Part shown: piece after piece, positions 1 to 9,164 of the stretch
Position numbering within the stretch: the stretch's first letter is position 1
How the letters are laid out: each line of letters starts with the position of its first letter
From: Actinomadura atramentaria DSM 43919
GTDB lineage: Bacteria > Actinomycetota > Actinomycetes > Streptosporangiales > Streptosporangiaceae
Assembly (NCBI RefSeq): GCF_000381885.1
Contig: NZ_KB907209.1
Coordinates: forward strand, 18,727 to 82,726
DNA length: 64,000 nucleotides
Direction of reading: 5' to 3'
The notes under the pieces: generated by a model
What the model saw: the letters and a program-made list of their open reading frames with translations, nothing else
Databases searched by the model: none
Told to the model about the DNA's origin: nothing
Program-made: the position numbers and the translations under genes

Positions 1-153
1 GGCGAGCACCAGGCCGGGTCGGCGCAGCAGGAACCGCCCGAGACCGGGCGCGGCGCGGCCGGGCGGCGCGGCCTCGGGCGGGTCGGCGGCGCGCAGGACG
101 GCGGGCTCCGCCGTCGGCTCCTTGTTCAGCGTGCGGCTCACGGGCGCCTCCAT
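1..153 (-). CDS. ABC transporter permease (DppC/OppC type), N-terminal fragment
   Basis: Only the first 51 codons lie in the window; the gene runs off the left edge. The visible part is a proline/alanine-rich cytoplasmic tail followed by the start of a segment of the form RFLLRRPGLVLA, as in second permeases of peptide/nickel importers. Its ATG overlaps the stop of the preceding permease by one base (TGATG), so the two are translationally coupled. Position third in a binding protein-permease-permease order supports the DppC-type role. The membrane core is not visible, so the family call rests mostly on context. Confidence 0.7.
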   Translation of the reverse strand, partial: MEAPVSRTLNKEPTAEPAVLRAADPPEAAPPGRAAPGLGRFLLRRPGLVLA

Positions 154-1094
154 CAGCGGGCCGCCGCGCCGGCGATCCGCGGGTCCAGCAGCGGGTAGAC
201 GAGATCGACGGCCAGGTTGACCAGGACGAACACCAGCGCCGCGAACACCACGACGCCCTGCACGACGGGGATGTCCTGCGCGGTGACGGCGCTGGCGGTG
301 AGCCGCCCGACGCCGTTGCGGGAGAACACCGTCTCGATGACGACGGAGTTCGCCATGAGCTGCCCGACGAGCACCCCGGCGACGGTCAGCGCGGGCAGCG
401 CCGCGTTGCGCAGCGCGTGCCGCAGGTGGACCCGGGCGCGGCCCGCGCCCTTGGCCCGCGCCGTCTGGGCGTACGGCTCGTCCAACGTGTCGAGCAGGCT
501 CTTGGCGAGGACCTGCGCGATCATCGCGCCGGGCAGGATCGCGAGCGCGACGGCGGGCAGGACGAGTCCGCGCGGGCCGTCGTCGCCGAACGCGGGGAAC
601 ACGTGGAGCCGGAACGAGAACAGCTCGACCAGCAGCAGGCCCGTCCAGAACACCGGCACCGACACCCCGAGCGGCGGGAGCGACAGCAGCAGGCTCCGCA
701 GCCACCGCCGCCGGGTGTAGGTCGCGAGGACGGCGAGGCCGCCGCCGAACAGGACGGCCAGCGCCATGCCCGCGACCGTGACCTGGAGCGTCTGCGGGAC
801 GGCCGCCGCGAGCATCCCGGTGACGGGCCGCCCGGTCGCGACCGAGTCGCCGAAGTCGCCGCGCACGGCCCGCCCGAGGTAGTCGAGGTACTGCACGAGC
901 ACGGGCTTGTCGAAGCCGTACCGCGCGCGCAGCCGGTCGAGCTGCGCCGGGTCGACGGCCGTCTGGTCGCCCTGCCCGGCCATCGCGGCGACCGGGTCGC
1001 CGGGCAGGTAGTCCAGCACCAGGAACACCACGGTGTAGGCGGCCCACAGCACGCCGACCGCCTGGGCGACGCGCCTGATCACGTACCGGCGCAT
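153..1094 (-). CDS. ABC transporter permease (DppB/OppB type)
   Basis: A 313-residue inner-membrane subunit of a peptide/nickel-family importer (BPD_transp_1). An N-terminal membrane segment (MRRYVIRRVAQ onward) is followed by the periplasmic loop typical of DppB, with LPGDPV near residue 30, and several hydrophobic helices. The EAA loop that contacts the ATPase is visible as YAQTARAKGAGRARV near residue 200. It starts five bases after the binding-protein stop and overlaps the next permease by one base, so this is one operon with both neighbours. The substrate cannot be read from the sequence. Confidence 0.9.
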   Translation of the reverse strand: MRRYVIRRVAQAVGVLWAAYTVVFLVLDYLPGDPVAAMAGQGDQTAVDPAQLDRLRARYGFDKPVLVQYLDYLGRAVRGDFGDSVATGRPVTGMLAAAVPQTLQVTVAGMALAVLFGGGLAVLATYTRRRWLRSLLLSLPPLGVSVPVFWTGLLLVELFSFRLHVFPAFGDDGPRGLVLPAVALAILPGAMIAQVLAKSLLDTLDEPYAQTARAKGAGRARVHLRHALRNAALPALTVAGVLVGQLMANSVVIETVFSRNGVGRLTASAVTAQDIPVVQGVVVFAALVFVLVNLAVDLVYPLLDPRIAGAAAR

Positions 1095-1099
1095 CGCGG

Positions 1100-2707
1100 T
1101 CAGCCGATCCAGGTGTCGTGGAGCTGCACCCGGCTGGACGCCTCGAAGTCCAGGTCGTGGACCTTCTTCGCGACGCCGAGTTCCGTCTGCAGTTCCACGA
1201 CCGGTGCGACGTACGCGTCCCGGACCAGGGTCTCCTGCGCCTGCTTGACGTAACCGGCGCGCTCGTCGGCGTCGAGCGTCGCCGCCTGCCTGTCGAGGAG
1301 TCCGTCGAGGGCGGACGGCGCGAGCTTGTAGGTGTTCGCGCCCTTCGTGGAGAACGTTCCGCGCAGGATGTCCGGGTCCGCGCGGGTCAGGTTGCCGAAC
1401 AGCGCGTCGTAGTCGCCGCTCTGCTGGAGCCGGGTGAGCTGCGCGACCTGGATCTGCTTCAGCTCGACCTGGACGCCGACCGCCTTGAGCTGCTGCTGGA
1501 CCAGCTCCAGCGCGGGCTGGTTCGTCGCGGCGACGGGGGCCCAGGAGACGGCGAAGCTCAGCTTCGCGCCGTCCTTGGCGCGGATTCCGTCCGGGCCGGG
1601 CTTCCAGCCCGCGCCGTCCAGCAGCGCGGCGGCGCGGGCGCGGTCGGCGGCCAGGAGCGTCCCGAGGTCGGCGTAGCCGGGCGTGGTGTGCGCGAGGACG
1701 CTGGTGGCGGGCCGCGTCCCGGTCGGGAACACGGTGTCGGCGATCTGGCGGCGGTCGATCGCGGCGAGGATCGCCCGGCGGACGTTCGGGTCGCGGAACA
1801 GCGGTCGTGAGTTGTTCAGCCCGACGTTGAAGACGAGACCGGGATTGGCACGTGACAGCAGCCGCACGCCCGCGCCCTTCAGCGCGGCCTCGTCGGCGCG
1901 GCCGACGCTGCCGATGGCGTCCACCTGCCCGGACTGGAGGCTGCCCGTGCGCACCCCCGACTCCGGCACGATCTTGAAGACGAGCCGGTCGAGGTACGCC
2001 TCGCCGGTCTTCTTCCACAGCGACGAGCCCCACCCGTAGCCCTTGCGCTTGGCGAGCGTGATCGCCTGGTTCGGGACGTACGACGCGAGCGTGAACGGCC
2101 CCGACCCGGCGACGCCCTGCGTGCAGCGCTGCTCCGGCGTCCTGCGGGTGCTCGCGGACGAGACCAGGCCGAGCGAGAACGTGGAGCTGGCCTGGAGGAA
2201 CTGCGCGTTCGGCTGTTTGAAGCGGACGCGCGCGGTGTGCTCGTCCACGACGTCCGTCCCGGCGTACCCGGCGAGGTACTGGGTCGACAGGACGGCGCGC
2301 GCGCCGAGCTTCGGCACGGCGTCGAAGTTGTCCTTGACGACCTGAGCGGTGAGCGGCGACCCGTCGCTGAACGTCACGCCGGGCCGCAGGTGGAACGTGA
2401 ACTCGGTCGCGGCCTTGTTCACCTCGAAGCTCGTCGCGAGCCAGGGGACGATCTTGCCGGTGGCCGGGTCCTGGTCGGTGAGCGAGTCCACGAGCTGGCG
2501 CGTCGAGTAGATCGTGTCGTTGCTGCCGACCTGCTGGGGGTCGACGCAGCCGGCGTCGGAGCCGACCGCGAAGGTCAGCGTCCCGCCCGCGACGGGCGCA
2601 CCGGACGCCGCGCCGCCGTCGCCGGAGCCGCACGCGCCGAGCGCGAGGGCCAGGGCGGTGAGCGCGGGGACGGCGAGCGCGGGCCTGCGCTGCGGGGTCG
2701 GTGTCAC
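1100..2707 (-). CDS. extracellular solute-binding lipoprotein, family 5 (peptide/nickel type)
   Basis: A 535-residue lipid-anchored receptor that should deliver ligand to the two permeases encoded after it. The lipobox LGAC places the lipidated Cys at about residue 26. The rest has the SBP_bac_5 pattern, including DPATGKIVPWLATSFEV and a late VNPDIL-like region. I chose the GTG at 2707 because GGGAG lies just upstream and the signal peptide begins cleanly there; an open frame continues 22 codons further to 2773 but lacks signal-peptide character. A promoter is visible at 2763-2792. The ligand is unknown; dipeptides, opines or metal chelates are all possible for the family. Confidence 0.88.
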   Translation of the reverse strand: MTPTPQRRPALAVPALTALALALGACGSGDGGAASGAPVAGGTLTFAVGSDAGCVDPQQVGSNDTIYSTRQLVDSLTDQDPATGKIVPWLATSFEVNKAATEFTFHLRPGVTFSDGSPLTAQVVKDNFDAVPKLGARAVLSTQYLAGYAGTDVVDEHTARVRFKQPNAQFLQASSTFSLGLVSSASTRRTPEQRCTQGVAGSGPFTLASYVPNQAITLAKRKGYGWGSSLWKKTGEAYLDRLVFKIVPESGVRTGSLQSGQVDAIGSVGRADEAALKGAGVRLLSRANPGLVFNVGLNNSRPLFRDPNVRRAILAAIDRRQIADTVFPTGTRPATSVLAHTTPGYADLGTLLAADRARAAALLDGAGWKPGPDGIRAKDGAKLSFAVSWAPVAATNQPALELVQQQLKAVGVQVELKQIQVAQLTRLQQSGDYDALFGNLTRADPDILRGTFSTKGANTYKLAPSALDGLLDRQAATLDADERAGYVKQAQETLVRDAYVAPVVELQTELGVAKKVHDLDFEASSRVQLHDTWIG

Positions 2708-2762
2708 GGGGGTCTCCCATCGGGGCGGCGCGGAGGGGGAGCGGGGGACGGCGGGCGCGGTC

Positions 2763-2792
2763 ACCGTAACCACGCGGACAGGAAACAGTCAA
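2763..2792 (-). promoter_or_regulatory. candidate promoter of the leftward ABC operon
   Basis: Read on the minus strand, TTGACT (2792-2787) and TACGGT (2768-2763) are separated by 18 bases, a plausible housekeeping promoter about 50 bases ahead of the GTG at 2707. Just upstream lies CCTACTTACCAGG (2811-2799), whose CCTACT half matches the half-site of the operator at 2901-2930, so both divergent operons may answer to one regulator. Assigned from the sequence pattern only. Confidence 0.45.
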
Positions 2793-2900
2793 TACAGACC
2801 TGGTAAGTAGGAAATGCAGGCCACGCGGAGTGCTCGACCGTGTCCGCGCGGTCGGCCCCGCGACCGGATGTGGCCGGGCGCGGGTTCCGGCTCGGCCCTT

Positions 2901-2930
2901 AACCTACTATCCCTACTCAATTAGTAGGTT
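2901..2930. promoter_or_regulatory. inverted-repeat operator in the divergent transporter promoter
   Basis: AACCTACTA (2901-2909) and TAGTAGGTT (2922-2930) form a perfect 9-bp inverted repeat with a 12-base spacer. The spacer contains a further CCTACT. It is a conspicuous AT-rich island in GC-rich DNA, 20 bases upstream of the ATG at 2951. It overlaps a possible -10 element (TACTAT, 2905-2910), which suggests a repressor site. The regulator is not identified; no repressor gene is adjacent. Confidence 0.6.
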
Positions 2931-2950
2931 TAACGAGAGGGCGGCAGGCG

Positions 2951-4600
2951 ATGGGCACACCCGGACCCGGCGGACGGATCGGCGGACGGACCGGCGGCGC
3001 GGCGGCGGCGCTGGCCGCACTCGGGCTGCTCGCCGCCGCGTGCGGCTCGGACGCGGGCGCGTCCGGCGGCTCCGGCGGCGCGGTGACCGTGGGCACCACC
3101 GACAAGGTGTACGCGCTCGACCCGGCCGGGTCGTTCGACGCCGGATCGGGCACGGTCATCACCCAGGTCTACGCGACGCTGCTCGACCACCCGGCGGGCA
3201 GCGGGGAGCTGCGGCCGAGCCTCGCGGCGTCCGCCGGGTTCGACGGGCCGAAGACTTACAAGGCCGTCCTCAAGCCGGGCCTGAAGTTCGCCAACGGGAA
3301 CCCGCTGACCTCGGCGGACGTGAAGTTCAGCTTCGACCGCCAGCTCAAGATCGGCGACGCGAACGGGCCGTCGTCGCTGCTGTACGACCTCGACCGCGTC
3401 GAGACGCCCGACGACGCGACCGTCCTGTTCCACCTCAAGTCCGCGAACGACCAGGTGTTCCCGCAGGTGCTCGCGTCCGCCGCCGGGCAGGTCGTGGACC
3501 GCCGGGTGTTCTCCGCGACGGCCGTGACGCCGGACGCGACGATCGTCGCCAAGAGGCCGTTCGCCGGGCCGTACACGATCGGAACGTACAGGGCCAACCA
3601 GCTCGTCCAGTTCCACGCCAACCCGAACTACCAGGGCATCCTCGGCAAACCGTCGATCGCCACGGTGAACGTGAAGTACTACGCGTCCGAGGACAACCTG
3701 AAGCTCGACCTGCAGCAGGGCTCGGTGGACCTGGCCTCGCGCACGCTGTCCATCGCCAGCCTCGACTCGCTCGCCAGGAAGCGCGGGCTGACCGTCTACC
3801 ACGGCGCGGCGACGGGCATCCAGTACATCGCGTTCAACTTCCGCACCCAGCCGTACGGGACGGCGGCGAAGGACGCCGACCCGGCGAAGGCGCTCGCGGT
3901 GCGGCGCGCGGTCGCGCACGCCGTGGACCGCCCGGCCATCGCCGCGCAGGTCTACCGGAACACCTACCGGCCGCTCTACACGTTCCTGCCCGACGCGGTG
4001 CCCGGCGGGAACCCCGTCCTCAAGGCCGCGTACGGCGACGGGAACGGCGGGCCGGACCGCGCCAGGGCCGCCGCCGCCCTCAAGGACGCCGGGGTCGCGA
4101 CGCCCGTGACGCTGCGGCTCCAGTACAACACCGACCACTACGGGGCCGCGAGCGCGGACGAGTTCGCGCTGGTCAAGAGCCAGCTCGAAGCCACCGGCCT
4201 GTTCCGCGTCGACCTCCAGTCCACCGACTGGACGCAGTACGCCAAGCAGCGCGTCGCGGACTCCTACCCGCTGTTCCAGCTCGGCTGGTACGCCGACTAC
4301 CTCGACGCGCAGGACTTCTTTCAGCCGCTCTACGGCGACAAGGGCTTCATCGGCAACCACTACGCCGACCCGGCGCTGCTCAAGCTGATCGACCGGCAGG
4401 CCACCACGCCCGGCGACGCGCCGCGCGCCGCGCTCGCGCTGCGCGTGCAGCGGACGCTCGCGGACGCGCTGCCGATCGTCCCGCTCGTGCAGAGCGCCAC
4501 CAACGTCGTCGCGGACGCGCGGGTCGCCGGGGTGCGGGAGGCGCTGGCCACCGGGAACCTGTCGTTCGGGGCGCTGCGGGCGGGGGCCGCCCGCCGATGA
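2951..4600 (+). CDS. extracellular solute-binding lipoprotein, family 5
   Basis: A 549-residue lipid-anchored receptor for the rightward importer. The lipobox is LAAACGS with the lipidated Cys at about residue 31. The body shows SBP_bac_5 features such as FANGNPLTSADVKFSFDR and, near the C-terminus, the QLGWYADYLD segment common in dipeptide-type receptors. It overlaps the following permease by four bases (ATGA). It is divergent from the other binding protein and only distantly similar to it, so the two systems probably take different ligands under related control. The ligand is unknown. Confidence 0.9.
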   Translation: MGTPGPGGRIGGRTGGAAAALAALGLLAAACGSDAGASGGSGGAVTVGTTDKVYALDPAGSFDAGSGTVITQVYATLLDHPAGSGELRPSLAASAGFDGPKTYKAVLKPGLKFANGNPLTSADVKFSFDRQLKIGDANGPSSLLYDLDRVETPDDATVLFHLKSANDQVFPQVLASAAGQVVDRRVFSATAVTPDATIVAKRPFAGPYTIGTYRANQLVQFHANPNYQGILGKPSIATVNVKYYASEDNLKLDLQQGSVDLASRTLSIASLDSLARKRGLTVYHGAATGIQYIAFNFRTQPYGTAAKDADPAKALAVRRAVAHAVDRPAIAAQVYRNTYRPLYTFLPDAVPGGNPVLKAAYGDGNGGPDRARAAAALKDAGVATPVTLRLQYNTDHYGAASADEFALVKSQLEATGLFRVDLQSTDWTQYAKQRVADSYPLFQLGWYADYLDAQDFFQPLYGDKGFIGNHYADPALLKLIDRQATTPGDAPRAALALRVQRTLADALPIVPLVQSATNVVADARVAGVREALATGNLSFGALRAGAARR

Positions 4601-5667
4601 CCGCGCTCGCGGAGGCGCCGGCCGCGCCCGCGGCCGTCCGGCGCGGCGGCGGGCTCGGCCGCTACGTCCTGGTCCGGTTCCTGCTGATACCGCCGACCGT
4701 GTTCCTGCTCACGACGGCCGTGTTCTTCCTGATGCGGATCACCGGCGACCCGATCACCGCGTCCGTCGGGGACCGGCTGCCCGCCGACGAACTGCGCCGC
4801 CGCGTCCACGAGGCGGGCTACGACCGGAACGTGTTCGCGCAGTACGCCGACTACCTCGGCGGGCTCGCGCGCGGGGACTTCGGGACGACGCTCAGCGACC
4901 GCGTCCGCGTCACGTCGATGCTCACGACGTACGGGACGGCGACGCTGGAACTCGTCGCGTACTCGATGGTCGTCGCGCTCGTCCTCGGCCCGGCGCTCGG
5001 CGCGGTCGCCGCGCGGCTGCGCGACCGGGGCGCGGACGCGGCGCTGCGCGTCTTCGCCGTCCTCACCTACGCGACGCCGGTGTTCTTCACCGGTCTGCTG
5101 CTCAAGCTGGTGTTCGCGGCGAGGCTCGGCTGGCTGCCCGTCAACGGGCGGCTCGACACCGCCGACGAGATCGACCTGGACGCGGGCGGGCACGGCGGCG
5201 GGATCTACCTGTTCGACGCACTGCGCCTCGGCGACGCCGCGATGGCCGGCGACGTGCTGCGGCACGCCGTCCTGCCCGCCGTCGCGCTCGGCCTGCTCAG
5301 CACCGGGATCTTCCTGCGGGTGTTCCGCGCGAACCTGATCGGGACGCTCGGGACGGACTACGTCCTGGCCGCCCGGTCGCGGGGCGTCGGCGAATGGCGG
5401 ATCACCACGCGGCACGCGGCGCGGCCCGCGCTCATCCCCGTCCTGACCGTGATCGGGATGCAGGCCGCGTACCTGCTCGGCGGCGCGGTCCTCACCGAGA
5501 CGACCTTCGAGTGGAAGGGCCTCGGGTACGAGCTGACGCAGTACCTCCAGGCCCGCGACTACGCGGCGGTGCAGGGGATCGTCGTGGTCCTCGCGGTGAT
5601 CGTCGCCGTCGCGAACTTCGCCGTGGACGTCCTCGCGGCCGTCATCGACCCGAGGGTGAGGTACTGA
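4597..5667 (+). CDS. ABC transporter permease (DppB/OppB type)
   Basis: A 356-residue membrane subunit with a first hydrophobic segment near residue 25 and the ITGDPI motif typical of DppB. The EAA loop is visible as YVLAARSRGVGEWRITT near residue 255. Compared with the leftward DppB (313 residues) it carries a longer loop before the last helices, rich in Asp/Gly (around residues 185-210). The start is fixed by ATGA overlap with the binding-protein stop. It ends two bases before the next start, so the three genes form one operon. Confidence 0.9.
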   Translation: MTALAEAPAAPAAVRRGGGLGRYVLVRFLLIPPTVFLLTTAVFFLMRITGDPITASVGDRLPADELRRRVHEAGYDRNVFAQYADYLGGLARGDFGTTLSDRVRVTSMLTTYGTATLELVAYSMVVALVLGPALGAVAARLRDRGADAALRVFAVLTYATPVFFTGLLLKLVFAARLGWLPVNGRLDTADEIDLDAGGHGGGIYLFDALRLGDAAMAGDVLRHAVLPAVALGLLSTGIFLRVFRANLIGTLGTDYVLAARSRGVGEWRITTRHAARPALIPVLTVIGMQAAYLLGGAVLTETTFEWKGLGYELTQYLQARDYAAVQGIVVVLAVIVAVANFAVDVLAAVIDPRVRY

Positions 5668-5669
5668 GC

Positions 5670-8222
5670 ATGGCGCGGCTCGGCCACGGCTACCAGCGCG
5701 GGATGCTGCTCGCCGGCGCGGCGCTCACCGGGCTCGCGGCGGCCGTCGCGCTGCTCGCACCGCTGCTCGCGCCGTACGGGTACGCGCAGCTCCGCGACGG
5801 GCACGGCTACTTCGGCGCGCACCGGCCGCCGTCCGGCGCGCACTGGTTCGGGACGACGGTCGGCGGCTACGACGTGCTGTCGCGGGTGGTCTGGGGGACG
5901 CAGACCGCGCTGCTCGTGATCGTGTTCGGGACCGTCGCGACGCTGGTGCTCGGCACCGCGCTCGGGCTGCTCGCCGGATACGTCGGCGGGCGGTTCGACG
6001 GGGCGTGCGTCGTCGCGGCCGACGCGCTCCAGGCGTTCCCGGCGCTGCTGCTCGCCATCGTCATGGCGATCGTCGTCGGCGGCGGATCGTCCGGGAAGTG
6101 GACGGGTCTCACGGCGGCGGCCGTCACCGTGACCGTGGTGTTCCTGCCGCAGTACTTCCGCGTCGTGCGCGCCGAGACCGTCCGGCTGCGCGCCGAGCCG
6201 TTCGTCGAGGCGGCGCGCGTCGCGGGCGTGCCGCGCCGCCGCATCCTGACGCGGCACCTGCTCGGCAACGCGACGCGGACGCTGCCGCTCGTCCTCACGC
6301 TGAACGCCGGGGGCGCGGTCACGACGCTCGCCGGGCTCGGGTTCGTCGGGTTCGGCATCGAGCCGACCTCGGCCGCCGAGTGGGGGTACGACCTGAACCG
6401 GGCGCAGTCGGACGTCGCGTCCGGGATCTGGTGGACGGCCGTGTTCCCCGGCGCGGCCATCGCGCTCGTCGTCCTCGGGGTGACGCTGCTGGGGGAGGGG
6501 CTGAACGACGTCCGCGACCCCCGGCTGCGCGCGCGGCCCGGCGCGCGGCGTCGCCGCCCCCGGTCGGGCGGGGCGGTCGAGGGCACGGCGGGGCCGCTGT
6601 CGGTCGAGGGGCTGTCGGTGGCGTTCCGGACCGACGAGGGCGACGTCCACGCCGTCGAGGACGTGGACCTGGCCGTCGCGCCCGGCGAGATCGTCGCGGT
6701 CGTCGGGGAGTCCGGGTCGGGCAAGACCGTCGCGGCCCGGTCCGTCCTCGCGCTGCTGCCGCCGACCGCCCGCACGCGCGGCCGGGTCCTGGTCGCGGGC
6801 CGGGACGTGCTGCGCGCCGGGCCGCGCGAGCTGCGCCGAATCCGGGGCCGCGACGCCGCGATGGTGTTCCAGGAGCCGAACGCCGTGCTGAACCCCGTCC
6901 ACACCGTCGGCTGGCAGATCGCGGAGGGGCTGCGCGCGCACGGGCGGCTGTCGCGCCGCGCCGCGCGCGCCCGCGCCGTGGAACTCCTCGACCGCGTCGG
7001 CATCCCGGACGCGGCCCGGCGCGCGGGCGACCACCCGCACCAGTTCTCCGGCGGGCAGCGGCAGCGCGTCGTCATCGCGATGGCGCTCGCGCTGGACGCG
7101 CCGCTGCTCGTCGCGGACGAGCCGACGACCGCGCTCGACGTGACCGTCCAGGCCGGGATTCTCGACCTGCTCCGCGAACTGCGCGACGCGCGCGGCATCG
7201 CGATCGTGGTGATCACCCACGACATGGGCGTCGTCGCGGACCTCGCGGACCGCGTCGTGGTGATGCGCGCCGGGCGGATCGTGGAGCGCGCGCCCGTCCG
7301 CGAGCTGTTCGCGAACCCGCGCCACCCGTACACGCGGCGGCTGCTCGCGGCCGTCCCGCGGCTCCCGGCGGACCGGCCGCCGTCGCCGCCGCCCGCCGGG
7401 GAGGTCCTGGTCGAGGCGCGCGGGCTCGTCGTGGAGTACCCGGGCGGGCTCGGGCGGCCCGCGTTCCGCGCCGTGGACGGCGTGGACCTGACGATCGCGC
7501 GCGGCGAGGTGCTCGGGCTCGTCGGCGAATCGGGGTCGGGGAAGACGACGATCGCGCGGGCCGTCGCGGGGCTCGTCCCGGCGTCGGGCGCGCTGCGGGT
7601 GCTCGGCGCGGACGTCGGCGGGCGCGGCGAGCGGGCGTTCCGGCCGGTCCGGGGCCGGATCGGGTTCGTCTTCCAGGACCCGGCGACGTCGTTCGACCCG
7701 CGCCGCACGATCGGGGACGGCATCGCCGAACCGCTCCGGGCGGCCGGGGCGGCGCCGGGCGCGGCGCGGCGGCGCGCCGCCGAGGCGCTGGACGCCGTCC
7801 GCCTCGGCGCGGACCTCGCCGCCCGCTACCCGCACGAGCTGTCCGGCGGACAGCGGCAGCGCGCCGCGCTCGCCCGCGCGCTCGCCCCGCGCCCCGACCT
7901 GCTCGTCGCGGACGAGCCGACGAGCGCCCTCGACGTGTCCGTGCAGGCCCGCGTGCTGGAGCTGTTCGCCGAACTCCAGCGCGACCTCGGCTTCGCGGTG
8001 CTGTTCATCAGCCACGACCTGGCCGTCGTGGACGCCCTCGCGGACCGCGTCGCGGTGCTGCTGGACGGCCGGATCGCCGAGCAGGGCGAGCGGCGGCGCG
8101 TCCTGGCGCGGCCCGAGCACCCGTACACGCGGCGGCTCATCGCGGCGTCGCCCGTCCCGGACCCCGTCGAGCAGGCCGCCCGCCGCGCGGGCCGGGCGCG
8201 TCCGATAACGAATCCGGGATAA
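5670..8222 (+). CDS. fused ABC permease (DppC type) and two ATP-binding domains
   Basis: A single 850-residue reading frame carries three transporter parts normally made separately. Residues 1 to about 290 are a DppC-type permease with an EAA loop near residue 178 (FVEAARVAGVPRRRIL). Two complete ABC ATPase domains follow. The first has GESGSGKT (about 346), FSGGQ (about 458) and LLVADEP (about 479). The second has GESGSGKT (about 618), LSGGQ (about 724) and LLVADEP (about 745). All catalytic motifs are intact and no stop interrupts the joins. It completes the importer begun at 2951. Permease-ATPase and ATPase-ATPase fusions are known in this family; all three together is a less common architecture. 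Confidence 0.9.
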   Translation: MARLGHGYQRGMLLAGAALTGLAAAVALLAPLLAPYGYAQLRDGHGYFGAHRPPSGAHWFGTTVGGYDVLSRVVWGTQTALLVIVFGTVATLVLGTALGLLAGYVGGRFDGACVVAADALQAFPALLLAIVMAIVVGGGSSGKWTGLTAAAVTVTVVFLPQYFRVVRAETVRLRAEPFVEAARVAGVPRRRILTRHLLGNATRTLPLVLTLNAGGAVTTLAGLGFVGFGIEPTSAAEWGYDLNRAQSDVASGIWWTAVFPGAAIALVVLGVTLLGEGLNDVRDPRLRARPGARRRRPRSGGAVEGTAGPLSVEGLSVAFRTDEGDVHAVEDVDLAVAPGEIVAVVGESGSGKTVAARSVLALLPPTARTRGRVLVAGRDVLRAGPRELRRIRGRDAAMVFQEPNAVLNPVHTVGWQIAEGLRAHGRLSRRAARARAVELLDRVGIPDAARRAGDHPHQFSGGQRQRVVIAMALALDAPLLVADEPTTALDVTVQAGILDLLRELRDARGIAIVVITHDMGVVADLADRVVVMRAGRIVERAPVRELFANPRHPYTRRLLAAVPRLPADRPPSPPPAGEVLVEARGLVVEYPGGLGRPAFRAVDGVDLTIARGEVLGLVGESGSGKTTIARAVAGLVPASGALRVLGADVGGRGERAFRPVRGRIGFVFQDPATSFDPRRTIGDGIAEPLRAAGAAPGAARRRAAEALDAVRLGADLAARYPHELSGGQRQRAALARALAPRPDLLVADEPTSALDVSVQARVLELFAELQRDLGFAVLFISHDLAVVDALADRVAVLLDGRIAEQGERRRVLARPEHPYTRRLIAASPVPDPVEQAARRAGRARPITNPG

Positions 8223-8312
8223 CGGCCGCGCGAAACGGTATTTGCGGAAATCCGCTATGGGGGCGTTGACTCGGAGCCGGACCGCTGACGGCGCGAGGGA
8301 GCTGACGCACGC

Positions 8313-9161
8313 ATGGGATGGCCGGGGGCCGAGCTGGGCGACGAGGAACTGGACGTCGCGTACAACGTCCAGCGCAAGGCGGGTCCGGAGCTGTTCGCGC
8401 GGCACATCGCGGCCTACCGGGAGCTGTCGGCGGCGGCGACGGACGGGCTGCCGGGCTTCCCCGGCGTCCGCTACGACGAGCGCAGCGGAGAACTGCTCGA
8501 CGTGTGGGGCGCGGTGCCCGGCGAGACGCGGCCGGTGTTCGTGTTCCTGCACGGCGGGTACTGGCGCGCGCTGTCACGGCACGACTCGGCGTTCATGGCG
8601 CGGACGCTGCACGAACACGGCATCGCGACCGTCGTCCCCGACTACACGCTCGCGCCCGCCGCGACGCTGGAGGAGATCGTCCGGCAGGTCCGCGCGGCGG
8701 TCGCGTGGGTCCACCGGAACGGCCGCGCGCACGGCCTCGACCCGGACCGGATCGTCGTCGGCGGCAGCTCGGCGGGCGGCCACCTGACCGGGATGACGAT
8801 GGTGGACGGCTGGCAGGACGCGTTCGGCGTGCCCGCCGACGCCGTCAAGGCCGCGCTGCCGTTCAGCGGCCTGTTCGACCTGCGGCCGATGACGCGCCTC
8901 TACGTCAACGAGTGGCTGGACCTCGACGAGCCGCGCGCGGCGGCGCTGAGCCCGCTGCTGCTGCCCGCCGCGCGCCGCGTCCCGGCCGTCGTCGCGGTCG
9001 CCGAGCACGACGGGACGGGCTTCCTCGACCAGGCCGGGCGCTTCGCCGCGCACTGGGGCGCGGACACGCTCGTCGTCCCCGGCCGCGACCACTACGACGT
9101 CGTCCTGGACCTCGCGGACCCCGAATCGGCCGCCGCGAAGGCGCTGTTCGCGCTGTTCTAG
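8313..9161 (+). CDS. alpha/beta hydrolase, arylformamidase (kynurenine formamidase)-like
   Basis: A 282-residue hydrolase with HGGYW (about residue 76, the oxyanion-hole motif of the formamidase branch) and the nucleophile elbow GSSAGG (about residue 151). A late AEHDGTGF supplies a candidate acid and GRDHYDV a candidate catalytic His. HGGYW plus GxSxG is typical of N-formylkynurenine formamidases. Placement 90 bases after the importer operon and beside a 3-hydroxyanthranilate pathway fits tryptophan/kynurenine breakdown. Kynurenine monooxygenase and kynureninase are not in the window, so hydrolysis of a different aryl amide or ester is possible. Confidence 0.7.
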   Translation: MGWPGAELGDEELDVAYNVQRKAGPELFARHIAAYRELSAAATDGLPGFPGVRYDERSGELLDVWGAVPGETRPVFVFLHGGYWRALSRHDSAFMARTLHEHGIATVVPDYTLAPAATLEEIVRQVRAAVAWVHRNGRAHGLDPDRIVVGGSSAGGHLTGMTMVDGWQDAFGVPADAVKAALPFSGLFDLRPMTRLYVNEWLDLDEPRAAALSPLLLPAARRVPAVVAVAEHDGTGFLDQAGRFAAHWGADTLVVPGRDHYDVVLDLADPESAAAKALFALF

Positions 9162-9164
9162 CGC

